Positions 45,647 to 54,454 are shown, counted from the stretch's first letter. The stretch is 64,000 nt of DNA from Streptomyces sp. NBC_00440 (GCF_036014215.1 NZ_CP107921.1:2551501-2615500), one strand, 5' to 3'. The notes: a model not told the origin generated them from the sequence alone. Translations and numbers: made by a program.

Positions 45647-46063
45647 CTACCTTTGAAACGAGTTGTGCTGTAAGCCCGACCCTTGCACGGCCCCAATGAT
45701 CGTGTTGTTGAGGAGTGAGACGGTGGCCACGCCATCTCCCGACCCCCCTTCCGGCTCCTCCCGCACTGACGCGAGGGGGTCCGCAACAGCAACTGGATCG
45801 GCATCGATCATGCTCCGCACGTAGCCCCTCAGCTCGCGGGCAATAACTCGCTGCACCCTCTCGTCCCCACGGGCCCCAGCAACCGAGAGGTCATTGCGCA
45901 TCCGGTCGAAGTGCTCGATGTCCGGCAACTGCCAACCCGGCCGTCCGTGCCGGAGCAGGCCCGCCAGCCGCGGACGCAGAGCACGTTCGTACGCGTCCGT
46001 TGCCAGTAGCCCGCCCAAGGCCGTCGCTCCACTCTCCACCAAACGGGCAACTTCAGCATCCAC
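45647..46063 (-). CDS. hypothetical protein with C-terminal amyloid-like motif
   Basis: The 138-residue protein starts VDAEVARLVESGATALGGLL (GTG after GGGGGAT). It has a helical middle (RMRNDLSVAGARGDERVQRV) and ends NNTIIGAVQGSGLQHNSFQR. That tail matches the N-terminal motif of the next gene at N, T, I, G, V, Q, S, G, Q, N, S and F in the same order. The next gene starts 5 bp downstream of its stop. It could be the small sensor or trigger of the pair. No known domain in the first 110 residues. Confidence 0.7.
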   Translation of the reverse strand: MDAEVARLVESGATALGGLLATDAYERALRPRLAGLLRHGRPGWQLPDIEHFDRMRNDLSVAGARGDERVQRVIARELRGYVRSMIDADPVAVADPLASVREEPEGGSGDGVATVSLLNNTIIGAVQGSGLQHNSFQR

Positions 46064-46452
46064 GCATCCCCCAACTTTCAGCTGAACACCGTGAGTACTG
46101 AGCAAGTTGCGCTCTGTCAGGATATTCGTGAGCTTCGATCTCCCTGCACTTCAACGGTCACCGGCCTTCAGACTCGCGGTTCTTCCGGGCCGTCGTGGAC
46201 GCCCCAAGAACGTCCGTCAGGCTGCTCTGGTTGAGGCTCAGGTCCTGGATCAGCTGTCGGCAGAGACCCACCCGCAGCCCGCACCAGCCGACTACCGATC
46301 CCGCGGTGGCCGCCCCGCGCACCCGGCGATGGTGCCGGCTGAGGGCGAACGCCGCTCTGCACTCCGAAAGAACGTGTCCCACCACGAAGCTCACGACGTA
46401 CAGCTGCCGTGACAGGATCTGTGGCCAGAATCCTCCCTAGTAAGGTCGGAAC
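46064..46452. other. non-coding gap before the R-M genes
   Basis: This is about 390 bp without a convincing gene. It must contain the promoter for the methyltransferase. An open minus-strand frame at 46158-46394 lacks a ribosome-binding site and recognisable features. Confidence 0.4.
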
Positions 46453-48120
46453 GTGGCTACTCCTCTGTTCCTCGACACAGACCTACATAACCTCCCTATG
46501 GAGGCCGTGGAACACGGTGAGGTCTTCACGCGACGCTGGGTGGTCGACCTTGCCCTCGATCTCCTCGGTTACACCGCGGACAAGGACCTCACCGAGGTGA
46601 GGCTTGTCGAGCCCGCCTGTGGTGCTGGTGCGTTCCTGGTCGCGATCGCTTCGAGGATCAGTTCGTCCTGCCGCGCGCACAACCGCCCCATCACGGATTC
46701 ACTCTCCGCAGTTCGCGCCCTGGACCTGTTGGACCGCAACGTGCTGCGGAGCCGCGCGACTGTCGAGGCGCAGCTGTTGGCTGAGGGATGGCCGGCAGGG
46801 GAGTCGAGGAAGGTGGCTGCAGCCTGGGTCGAGCAAGGTGACTACCTACTGCAAGCCGACGCTGGCCATCGAGCTGACTACGTAGTCGGCAACCCTCCAT
46901 ACATCCGCCTCGAAGACGTTCCCGATGCCCGGATGACTGCATACCGTCAAGCCTGTACCACAATGGGTGGCCGAGCAGATATCTACGTCGGCTTCTACGA
47001 AGTAGCGCTACAGAGCCTCACTCCAGAGGGACGGCTCGGCTTCATCTGTGCGGACCGCTGGATGCGGAACCAGTACGGTCGTCGCCTCCGGCAGATGGTG
47101 CGCAGCCGCTTCAGCATGGACGTGACGCTTGTCATGCATGACGTAGACGCCTTCGAGGATCAGGTTTCGGCCTATCCGGCCATCACGATCATCTCCAACC
47201 AGGCTCAAGGCCGCGCAGTGGCAGCAGACACCACCCGGGAGTTCCGCAGCGCGCAGGCCCGAGACTTTGTGTCCTGGTGCGCACAGGACTCCTCGGAGTC
47301 GATCACCACAACGGCATTCCAAGCAGCCCGCATGCCTAACTGGTTCCCGGATGAGGATTCCTGGCCAGCCGCCTCCCCCGCCAGACTGGCGGTACTCGAG
47401 GAACTCACAGAACGCTTCCGGCTGCTGGAAGACGACAAGACAGGCACTCGGGTCGGCATCGGCATTGCCACCGGCGCCGACAAGGTCTTCCTCACGGAAG
47501 ACAAGGGGCTCGTCGAGAGCGATCGACTCCTCCCCATGGCCATGGTCCGCGATACGACCAGCGGTGCCCTCGACTGGCACGGCACATATCTGGTCAACCC
47601 ATGGGCAGCCGAGGGCCGCCTCGTCGATCTTGCCGTGTATCCCCGCCTCGCCTCGTACTTCGAGGAACATGGAACCGCGCTGCGGAAGCGCTACATCGCG
47701 ACCAAACAGCCTGATCGCTGGTACAAGACGATCGACAAGGTCGATCACTGCCTGATTGGTCGGCCGAAGCTGCTGTTGCCGGACATGAAGCTGACGATCC
47801 ATCCGGTCCTCGATGAGGGCGGACTGTACCCTCACCACAACCTGTACTTCATCGTCTCGGACGCCTGGGACATGCGCGTTCTCGGCGGTCTGTTGCTGTC
47901 GAAAGTTGCCGAGGCTTTCGTAGAGGCTTACGCGGTCAAGATGCGAGGGGGAACGATCCGCTTCCAGGCGCAGTACCTCCGCAAGATCCGCGTGCCCGAT
48001 CCGCAGGCGATCAGCGAGAGCGACCAGGTCGCACTCAGGGAAGCCTTCGACAAACGCGATGTGCAGGTTGCCACGGAAGCAGCTCTACGTGTCTATGGGC
48101 TCGCCGAACTGCCCGACTAG
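46453..48120 (+). CDS. DNA N6-adenine methyltransferase of XhoI/PaeR7I-type R-M system
   Basis: The 555-residue Eco57I-type adenine methyltransferase has motif I VEPACGAGAFLVAI at about residue 50 and catalytic motif IV NPPYIR at about 150. The target-recognition half extends to GGTIRFQAQYLRKIRVPDP. The GTG follows AAGGTCGG. The endonuclease gene starts 13 bp later. By the partner's family, it should modify the inner adenine of CTCGAG to protect the host. Its own gene contains one CTCGAG at 47395. Third positions are more A/T-rich than in core genes, as expected for acquired DNA. Confidence 0.9.
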   Translation: MATPLFLDTDLHNLPMEAVEHGEVFTRRWVVDLALDLLGYTADKDLTEVRLVEPACGAGAFLVAIASRISSSCRAHNRPITDSLSAVRALDLLDRNVLRSRATVEAQLLAEGWPAGESRKVAAAWVEQGDYLLQADAGHRADYVVGNPPYIRLEDVPDARMTAYRQACTTMGGRADIYVGFYEVALQSLTPEGRLGFICADRWMRNQYGRRLRQMVRSRFSMDVTLVMHDVDAFEDQVSAYPAITIISNQAQGRAVAADTTREFRSAQARDFVSWCAQDSSESITTTAFQAARMPNWFPDEDSWPAASPARLAVLEELTERFRLLEDDKTGTRVGIGIATGADKVFLTEDKGLVESDRLLPMAMVRDTTSGALDWHGTYLVNPWAAEGRLVDLAVYPRLASYFEEHGTALRKRYIATKQPDRWYKTIDKVDHCLIGRPKLLLPDMKLTIHPVLDEGGLYPHHNLYFIVSDAWDMRVLGGLLLSKVAEAFVEAYAVKMRGGTIRFQAQYLRKIRVPDPQAISESDQVALREAFDKRDVQVATEAALRVYGLAELPD

Positions 48121-48133
48121 AAAGGAACGGATC

Positions 48134-48883
48134 TTGACGGTCACCCGCCAAGACTTCGAGGACGCCATAGCTGCGTACTGGGATGCCAAAAACACTCAGC
48201 GTGAGCTCTCCGTCATCAAGGACGCCGTGGGGGCGGGAACGGCTGGCTCAGTGCGAGGAGGTAAGCATTTCGACCATATTGTTGCGCTGCTCGCCAAGTT
48301 CTTCCTCGACGCCGGCTACGCACCGGAGGACATTCGGGTAAACAAGCAGCAGGGGCTGGAGCTTCCTGGGTACTACCGACCCCAAAAGCAGTGGGATCTC
48401 GTAGTAACCCGCGGCAACACCTTGGTTGCCGCCTTCGAGCTCAAAGCCCTGGGTGGGCCTTCATTCGGAAACAACTACAACAACCGGGTGGAGGAAGCAC
48501 TTGGCAGCGCCGTGGACCTGCGCCGTGCTGCACTCGCCGATGCCTTCCCTGGCGAGAAGCCGTGGCTCGGGTATTTTTTCATAATGGAAGATCACCCCAA
48601 GTCTCGCAGTCCAGTATCGGTCCGGAAAGGCCCCTTTCCAGTCGAGCGGATCTGGCTAGGGAAGTCCTACCAAGATAGGTTCGCCATTTTCTGCGAGCGC
48701 CTAATGGATGAGGGGCTTTACGACTCTGTCTGCTACATCACGTCCACGAAGGATGAAACGAAGCCAAGCGAGCTTGTCACAAGCCTGGACTGGCGCCACT
48801 TCTCAGCGGCGATTAACGCTCGCATCAGGTACCTAGAGGATCTAGGACTACCTGGCCCTGATCAAGGAAAGCTGCCGATGTAA
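48134..48883 (+). CDS. type II restriction endonuclease, XhoI/PaeR7I family
   Basis: The 249-residue protein (TTG start after AAAGGAACGG) contains the family blocks IKDAVGAGTAGSVRGGKHFD, LLAKFFLDAGYAPEDIRVN, ELPGYYRPQKQWDLVV, AAFELKALGGPSFGNNYNNR and ALGSAVDLRRAALADAF. The DxxxK-type PD-(D/E)XK centre is visible as WDLVV...FELK. Members cut CTCGAG. It appears complete and is directly downstream of its methyltransferase, so the host is expected to restrict incoming CTCGAG DNA. Confidence 0.92.
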   Translation: MTVTRQDFEDAIAAYWDAKNTQRELSVIKDAVGAGTAGSVRGGKHFDHIVALLAKFFLDAGYAPEDIRVNKQQGLELPGYYRPQKQWDLVVTRGNTLVAAFELKALGGPSFGNNYNNRVEEALGSAVDLRRAALADAFPGEKPWLGYFFIMEDHPKSRSPVSVRKGPFPVERIWLGKSYQDRFAIFCERLMDEGLYDSVCYITSTKDETKPSELVTSLDWRHFSAAINARIRYLEDLGLPGPDQGKLPM

Positions 48884-48971
48884 CAGCATCGCGGCGCCAC
48901 TAGATTTGGCGCCGCGATACGCTTCCGTCAGCATGCCGGAAACCAACAGTCCGATTCGACGAGTGCTGACC

Positions 48972-49724
48972 TCAGCCGCTCGGAGCATCACTGAGTGCAC
49001 CGAGGAGTACTTGCAGCTCGCGCGGACCTCCACCGCAGACCGCCTCCGCTGATTTGATCAGCCCTATTAGGCCCTCCAGGGAGGAATCGCTGCGAACATG
49101 CTCCACTATTCCAACCCAGTAGCCAATCGATTCTGGGGCACCTGCGACATAAATCTCTTCGGGCAGCTTCGCGCTGTGCAAGAACTCGTAAGCCTTGGTC
49201 TTTACGGGAAAAAGGGACAAAAGCGCAGCAGATATTGCCAACTCTATTATATTCAGCCAAACTGTACTGTCGAGCTCTGAGGCAGCCGTCACTGTTTCAG
49301 AGTCAACCTGCGGGCTACCCCTGCGATGCAGAAGCGCCCATGAACCGTCCCCGTCATGAGGCCCCCGCGCTCCCGGTGGTACGACCCCGGGCGTTGCCTC
49401 AAATGGCTGCTCTTCACCGCCCCCCACAACGGAATCTTCCCGGGCAGCAGAAACCCACAACTCGTGGAACCGAGGAACCTCTTCTTCCGGGTTCCGGCCA
49501 GCCAGGCTGGCAAGTTGGTGTGCTAGCTGGTCAACGAGTTCCGACGTGGGCAGGTCCGGCCTACGGAAGGCGGCATGGATGGTGCTCTTGGAATAGGTGG
49601 CTGGCGGTTCCGCCATCTGCGGACAACTTGGCCACCCAGCCAGCAAGTGCAGCTCGTGTAGAGCTTCGTTAAGTTCCCTGAGAGCGCCCGGGGGGAGCCC
49701 CGGCTTCTGCAAGGCCCTCGCCAC
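48972..49724 (-). CDS. HTH protein with C-terminal membrane segment
   Basis: The 250-residue protein starts VARALQKPGLPPGALREL (GTG after CGGGGGT). Its N-terminal part is like small actinomycete HTH domains (ALHELHLLAGWPSCPQM...YSKSTIHAAFRRPDLPTSELV). A spacer follows, then a hydrophobic stretch LNIIELAISAALLSLF and a C-terminal domain ending LQVLLGALSDAPSG. It converges on the restriction gene. It might bind DNA or act as a sensor with an effector tail. The longer start at 49832 lacks a binding site. Confidence 0.65.
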   Translation of the reverse strand: MARALQKPGLPPGALRELNEALHELHLLAGWPSCPQMAEPPATYSKSTIHAAFRRPDLPTSELVDQLAHQLASLAGRNPEEEVPRFHELWVSAAREDSVVGGGEEQPFEATPGVVPPGARGPHDGDGSWALLHRRGSPQVDSETVTAASELDSTVWLNIIELAISAALLSLFPVKTKAYEFLHSAKLPEEIYVAGAPESIGYWVGIVEHVRSDSSLEGLIGLIKSAEAVCGGGPRELQVLLGALSDAPSG

Positions 49725-49909
49725 GACATACCCCCGACCGTCCGGCACCGTCCAGAAACGTCCAGCAATACTCGCACGATGTCCAAACATGTGCGCGGGC
49801 GCCCCGATGTGTCGAAAAGCGGCCTCACACATCCTGACCCGTCAGGGAGGGGCGACTGTAGGTACAGGGCGCCCAGCCAAGGGTGCACGACCCGGAGGAC
49901 CTCGAAAGC

Positions 49910-50050
49910 ATGCCGAAGAAATCCACTTCCGAGAAGGCCACCTTCAAGCGGTTGATCCGTACCGCGCTGTTCGCATCCGTCCGTGGGGCGGCGTACACCG
50001 CAGGCGCTGTCATGGTGACGGCGACCGTCTGGTGGCTGCAGAGTCTGTAG
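49910..50050 (+). CDS. 46-residue membrane-anchored island protein
   Basis: The frame MPKKSTSEKATFKRLIRTALF continues into the hydrophobic GAAYTAGAVMVTATVWWL and stops. A CGGAGGACC site precedes the ATG. A basic head with one membrane helix fits a small holin- or toxin-like peptide, or a helper of the island. Function unknown. Confidence 0.55.
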   Translation: MPKKSTSEKATFKRLIRTALFASVRGAAYTAGAVMVTATVWWLQSL

Positions 50051-50391
50051 TCACCTAATCAGTTGACAACGGATGTTGAGGTCTGTCCCGCTGGGCAACG
50101 GACGCTCACGGCGAGCATCACGAGGGATCACTGCCATTCACTACATGGCGTGACGACGATCTACACACGGACGATCGCATCCTCTCCCCGCGCACAGAGG
50201 AACCCGCTGCCAGCGCCTGGTAGCAGGCCCTTACCATCAGCGAGCCGCCGGCCATCAGTCAGATGTTCGGCGACTCGCCGTTCTGGTGACCGTACGTCAG
50301 ACCATTCGAGTCTTCGACAGATGCGTCGAAACCGCCACGCCCAACGAATCTCCGCAAGTCACAAGCGGCCCGGAACGACCAGCCCTTGTCG
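50051..50391. other. right interior edge of island
   Basis: No supported gene. A minus-strand frame ending near 50259 (LDDKGWSFRAACDLRRFVGRG...GESPNI) has partly coding-like third positions and runs out into the repeat; it may be the 3' end of a gene cut by the integration junction. Not identified. Confidence 0.35.
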
Positions 50392-50589
50392 TCGAGTCCT
50401 GCCGGGGGCACTCTCGCCGCACCGCGGCCGGGCCCTCCCACCGGGAGGGCCTTTTTTCAGGTCTGGGGAACGTAGCGAGAACGACGTAGTGACGGCGTAA
50501 GGACCCCGGGCGGCCCTGAACCGGGAGGCGCGGGATCTGCGGACATCGACCGCACGCCGCGAGCCGGGCGCGGCCCGCGTCGGCGAGGA
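50392..50589. repeat. right 198-bp direct repeat (attR-like)
   Basis: Exact copy of 41127-41324, including the last 19 bases of the tRNA and its terminator, without the rest of the tRNA. It marks the chromosomal junction on the right. Confidence 0.92.
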
Positions 50590-50653
50590 AGCCCCACTCC
50601 GCCCCACCGCCGGCAGCCGCGCCCGCGTAACCAACAGGCCGAACCTGAAGGCG

Positions 50654-50681
50654 GCTTCAGGGTGCTTCAGGTCAGCTTCAG
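50654..50681. promoter_or_regulatory. three direct GCTTCAG repeats
   Basis: GCTTCAG occurs at 50654, 50664 and 50675, that is with 10-11 bp spacing on one face of the helix, as in OmpR- or SARP-type sites. It lies about 180 bp before the small gene at 50862. The binding protein is unknown. Confidence 0.5.
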
Positions 50682-50861
50682 GATGCCTCCGGCAGGGTGG
50701 AACCCATCGGCACACACCGTGCCGGAAGGCCTACGAGCAGGAACCATCGTGCAGCGCCACGTCAGCACGGGGAATGAGCCATTCCAGCCCTCCTGGCGGC
50801 CCGCTCACGCTGAGTGCACTTAAGGTCACAGCACGGATTCGACTGATCGACAGGAGAAGTC

Positions 50862-51149
50862 ATGAGCAGCGCAACGGCGACGTGTTCGCAGACGGAGTCC
50901 GGCGAACTGTGGAACAGCGGGGGGCTGCTCGAACTGCGCCCCGTGGCACTCGACCCCAAGGTGATAGCGGAGCTCGCCGAGGTCAGGGTGCCGATCCCCC
51001 GATCCGTCCTCATCGGCTGGGTGGAGGTGCCTCCCGGGGACCCTCGCGGGGCGACCAATCACACGCTCTACCTCACCCCTGGCGGCTACCTCTACCGGGT
51101 CACGGCCTACATCGACGGCCGTCCCGCCAAGAGCGCGAACTCCAACTGA
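50862..51149 (+). CDS. 95-residue hypothetical protein
   Basis: The frame begins MSSATATCSQTESGELW after CAGGAGAAGTC. It has a beta-rich second half (VLIGWVEVPPGDPRG, YLTPGGYLYRVTAYIDG). No family recognised. It is the first gene right of the island and converges on marR. Confidence 0.65.
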   Translation: MSSATATCSQTESGELWNSGGLLELRPVALDPKVIAELAEVRVPIPRSVLIGWVEVPPGDPRGATNHTLYLTPGGYLYRVTAYIDGRPAKSANSN

Positions 51150-51171
51150 GCCCGCTTTCAAGGGCGCCCGG

Positions 51172-51660
51172 TCAGTCCCCGGTGTCGTCCAGGTGTTCCG
51201 CGATACGGAGCAGGGCGGGCAGTGCCGCCCGGACCGTGTCGCGGTCCGCGTCGCCCAGGGCGGCGAGAGCGGCACCCAGGCGGCGTTCATGGGCCTGGGC
51301 CCATGCGGTGAGCTGGGCGCGGCCCGCGTCGGTGAGAACGACGACGGAGGCCCGCCGGTCGGCTGAGTCGACATCGCGGGTCACCAGACCCGCCGTGATC
51401 ATCTGCCCGATCAGGCCCGATACCGTGCTGGCCGCCAGATGCTGGCGGGTGGCCAGGTCGCTGATGCGGGCCGGGGAGTGTTCCGCGAGGACCTGGAGCA
51501 GTTCGACCTGGGCCATGGGCAGGGTCTCCCACGGGTAGTCGGTGCGGATCGACGCCCGCAAGGAACGGCGCAGGCGCGTGACGGCCTCGGTGAGCAGTCG
51601 CGCGTCGGACGTGTGGTCCTTCGGCGGCTTACGGGTCCCGGATCGGGGCTGGGGCGGCAT
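51172..51660 (-). CDS. MarR-family transcriptional regulator
   Basis: The 162-residue winged-helix protein has the HTH LATRQHLAASTVSGLIGQM and wing VTRDVDSADRRASVVVLTDAG with the DxRxS/R pattern of MarR proteins. It is divergent from lgt, and an MFS exporter gene lies 2.7 kb away. A shared palindrome precedes both lgt and the exporter, so this protein is the local candidate to bind them. A broken copy of part of this gene type lies at 41299. Confidence 0.9.
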   Translation of the reverse strand: MPPQPRSGTRKPPKDHTSDARLLTEAVTRLRRSLRASIRTDYPWETLPMAQVELLQVLAEHSPARISDLATRQHLAASTVSGLIGQMITAGLVTRDVDSADRRASVVVLTDAGRAQLTAWAQAHERRLGAALAALGDADRDTVRAALPALLRIAEHLDDTGD

Positions 51661-51826
51661 ACGCGAACTTTACTGACCTCCAGCACGGAGGCCACAGGGT
51701 CGGGGGTCACTCGCTCAGGGGCACAGGGGCACAGGGGCGCGGGCTCGTGGGTCACAGGAGCCACAGGGGTCGCAGGCTCGTGGGCCGCACGAGCCGCAGG
51801 AGCCGCAGGGGTCACAGGCGAAAGGT

Positions 51827-51845
51827 TCGGGGTCCGATGTAATCT
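51827..51845 (+). promoter_or_regulatory. TCGG-N3-CCGA operator with TAATCT -10, before lgt
   Basis: The palindrome TCGGGGTCCGA (51827-51837) is followed by TG and TAATCT (51840-51845), a good -10 hexamer. The start of lgt is 55 bp further. The same arrangement recurs before the exporter gene (54473-54455 on the minus strand). Confidence 0.55.
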
Positions 51846-51900
51846 CGTTCGGGTTCCTCCGGCCCCGGTCGGCAACCTCACGTCGAGAGCGGTCCCGCCG

Positions 51901-52875
51901 ATGAACCTGGCGTACATTCCGAGCCCTTCCCAGGGTGTCTGGCATCTCGGGCCCTTCCCGATCCGGGCGTACGCGCTGTGCATCATCGCCGGGATCTTCG
52001 CCGGGGTGTGGCTGACCGGCCGCCGCTGGGCGGCCCGCGGCGGCAACCGCGACCACATCGCCGACATCGCGCTGTGGGCAGTGCCGTTCGGTGTACTGGG
52101 CGGGCGGCTCTACCACGTCATCACCGACCCCGAGCTGTACTTCGCCGCCGGCAAGCAGCCCATCCGGGCGCTGTACATCTGGGACGGCGGGCTCGGCATC
52201 CCCGGCGCCGTCGCCCTCGGCGCTGTGGGCGCGTGGCTGGGGTGCAGGCGCCGGGGCATCAGGCTGGCGGACTTCGCGGATGCCGCAGCTCCCGGCCTGG
52301 TGCTGGCCCAGGCGATCGGCCGGTGGGGGAACTACTTCAACCAGGAGCTCTTCGGCGGTCCCACGCATCTGCCCTGGGCCCTGCTGATCGATCCCGCGCA
52401 CCGGCCCGCGGACAGCCCGACCGTCGCTCTCTACCACCCGACTTTTCTCTACGAGTCCCTGTGGGATCTCGGCGTGATGGCCCTGCTCCTCTGGCTCGAC
52501 CGGCGCTACCGGCCGCGCAGGGGACGGCTGTTCGCGTGCTATGTGCTGGCGTACACCGCCGGGCGGTCCTGGATCGAAGCCCTGCGGATCGACCACGCCA
52601 ACCACTTTCTGGGCCTGCGGCTGAACGACTGGGTGTCGGCTGCGCTGTTCGCCGGGGCGCTGGTCTACCTCATCGCCACCCGCCGTCCCGCCGACGTCGG
52701 TACCGACACCGACACCGACACCGATACCGACGCCGGTACTGACGTCAGTACGGACACCACTTCCGGCTCCGGCTCCGGCTCCAGCTCCGGCTCCGGCTCA
52801 GCTGCCGGGCCCGGCTCCGCCGGCGACGGCCCGCAGGGCGCTTCTCCTCCCGACCGTGACCCGACGGACAAGTGA
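51901..52875 (+). CDS. lgt: prolipoprotein diacylglyceryl transferase
   Basis: The 324-residue membrane enzyme has the Lgt order: LGPFPIRAYALCIIAGIF, GGRLYHVITDPELY (essential His), GGLGIPGAVALG, and the signature GRWGNYFNQELFG followed by HPTFLYESLWD. It moves diacylglycerol to lipobox cysteines of prelipoproteins. The tail after residue 260 is low-complexity (TD repeats, then Ser/Gly), longer than the core enzyme needs. Streptomycetes often have two lgt genes; position beside marR and an exporter suggests this could be the accessory one. Confidence 0.93.
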   Translation: MNLAYIPSPSQGVWHLGPFPIRAYALCIIAGIFAGVWLTGRRWAARGGNRDHIADIALWAVPFGVLGGRLYHVITDPELYFAAGKQPIRALYIWDGGLGIPGAVALGAVGAWLGCRRRGIRLADFADAAAPGLVLAQAIGRWGNYFNQELFGGPTHLPWALLIDPAHRPADSPTVALYHPTFLYESLWDLGVMALLLWLDRRYRPRRGRLFACYVLAYTAGRSWIEALRIDHANHFLGLRLNDWVSAALFAGALVYLIATRRPADVGTDTDTDTDTDAGTDVSTDTTSGSGSGSSSGSGSAAGPGSAGDGPQGASPPDRDPTDK

Positions 52876-52902
52876 CGCGCACACCACCAGCCGTACCCAC
52901 AC

Positions 52903-54366
52903 CTACGTACGCGACCGAGCTCCCGCCCGAGCCCCCGCCCGGGGCCCCGAACGCGCCGCGTACACCGCCACCAGCGCCGCCATGAGCAGGACGAGTACGG
53001 CCCAGCGCGGGCCGTCCGGCACCCCGTGCGGCGGGGCGAGATGCAGGGCCAGGGTCACCAGCGCGACACCCAGGGCCGTGCCCAGGCCGCGGGCCATGTT
53101 GACCAGTCCGCCGCCGGTACCCGACGAACGCGCCGGGATCGCCCCCATGATCAGCGTGTTGTTGGCCGGGGTGAAGATACCCAGGCCCAGTCCGAGCACC
53201 GCGAGGAGCAGCACCAGCGGCCCGGGAGTCAGCGGAGCCAGGACCATCGCCACCAGAGCGGCCACGCAGATCAGCGCGCCCAGGACACAGCGGCCCCGGT
53301 CGCCCAGCGCCGCGGGCAGAGCCCTGTCGGCAGCCGTAGCGGCCACTGCGAAGCCGACCGGCAGCGCGGTCAGCACAAGACCCGCCGTCAGCTCCGACGA
53401 GCCGCCGCCCGTGAGCACGATCGGGACCAGCACCAGGGGCCCGAAGAGCACCAGATAGCCGCAGAGCGCGCCGATCAGCCCGGACGACACCGCCCGCACC
53501 CGCAGCAGCGCCAGATCGAGCAGCGGCACGGCGGCCACCCGCTGCCGCACCGCGAACGCCCAGCCGGCCCCGGCGGCCAGGACGAACAGCCCGGCGACAC
53601 CCCAGCCGGGTACCGGCAGTCCGGACGCGGCCGAGACCCCGAGCAGCCCGCTGGTCGTCGCCACGACCAGCAGCGCCAGGCCCGCCCAGTCGAAGCCGTC
53701 CGACTGCTGCCTGCTGCGCGTCCTCGGCAGCAGATAGTGGCCGGCGACCAGCGCGACCAGCCCGATCGGCACGTTGATGCCGAAGACCCAGCGCCAGCCG
53801 AGCGTCGCCACCAGGGCGCCCCCGACCGTCGGCCCCAGCGCGAGGCCGAGTGCCTGGGCGGCAGCCTGCACGCCCAGCGCGGTCCGCATCCGCTCCCGCG
53901 GCGCGCTGGTGGCCACCAGCGCCACGCTGTTGGCCTGCATCATCGCCGCACCCGCCGCCTGCACCACCCGGAAGGCCACCAGCGTCGCCAGTGACGGTGC
54001 GAGACCGCAGGCCGCCGAGGCCGCGGTGAAGACCACGAAGCCGTAGAGATAGAACAGTTTGCGCCCGTACGCGTCCGACAGCCGGCCGATCGGAACCAGC
54101 AGGGCCACCAGCGTGAGCAGGTACGCGAGGGACACCCACTCGACGGCCGCCAGCGACGCGTGGAACTCCGTACGCACACTGCCGTACGTCAACGTCACGA
54201 TGCTGGCATCCAGCTGCCCCATGAAGGCCCCGAAGCACACCGTGCTCACCGCGAGCCACCAGGCGCCGGGCCGCAGCCGGATCCGCTCCGGCCGGGGACG
54301 TTCCCGCAGGAGGACGTCCCTCCACGAAAGGTGCCGTTCGCCGGAAAGCGCCATGCGCCTGCTCAC
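52903..54366 (-). CDS. DHA2-type MFS drug exporter
   Basis: The 487-residue transporter has 12-14 helices: WWLAVSTVCFGAFMGQLDASIV (motif D1-like), GRLSDAYGRKLFY (motif A) and GVQAAAQALGLALGPTVGGAL (motif C, typical of antiporters). The GTG start follows GGAGGAGAC. The 5' region carries the TCGG-N3-CCGA/TAATCT site also found before lgt. It should export an amphipathic compound in exchange for protons. MarR control is inferred. Confidence 0.9.
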   Translation of the reverse strand: MSRRMALSGERHLSWRDVLLRERPRPERIRLRPGAWWLAVSTVCFGAFMGQLDASIVTLTYGSVRTEFHASLAAVEWVSLAYLLTLVALLVPIGRLSDAYGRKLFYLYGFVVFTAASAACGLAPSLATLVAFRVVQAAGAAMMQANSVALVATSAPRERMRTALGVQAAAQALGLALGPTVGGALVATLGWRWVFGINVPIGLVALVAGHYLLPRTRSRQQSDGFDWAGLALLVVATTSGLLGVSAASGLPVPGWGVAGLFVLAAGAGWAFAVRQRVAAVPLLDLALLRVRAVSSGLIGALCGYLVLFGPLVLVPIVLTGGGSSELTAGLVLTALPVGFAVAATAADRALPAALGDRGRCVLGALICVAALVAMVLAPLTPGPLVLLLAVLGLGLGIFTPANNTLIMGAIPARSSGTGGGLVNMARGLGTALGVALVTLALHLAPPHGVPDGPRWAVLVLLMAALVAVYAARSGPRAGARAGARSRT

Positions 54367-54454
54367 GTCTCCTCCACTCGCACGCCGGGTGCCGGGGCCG
54401 CGTCCCCGCGAGCACGACGGCAGGAGCCGTCGACGGGGTTCGTCCCACAGGAGA

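Larger units (their letters stand above)
41127..50589. mobile_element. tRNA-Arg-linked genomic island (integrase-less)
   Basis: The island is 9.3 kb of non-core sequence bounded by an exact 198-bp direct repeat whose left copy includes the tRNA-Arg 3' end. Contents include HD hydrolase, frameshifted XRE regulator, small Cys-rich ORFs, amyloid-motif gene pair, XhoI-type R-M system, HTH/TM protein and a small membrane protein. Third positions are clearly more A/T-rich than outside, especially at 44.7-49.9 kb. No integrase, excisionase, Rep or transfer gene was found. It resembles a remnant of an actinomycete integrative element. Confidence 0.8.

Noticed and set aside
50259..50441. Possible integrase 3' end at the right junction
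   Set aside because: The short frame shows no tyrosine- or serine-recombinase motif.
52745..54448. Minus-strand frame overlapping the MFS exporter in another frame
   Set aside because: It repeats Gly/Ala/Arg without helices; the exporter frame has clear MFS motifs.
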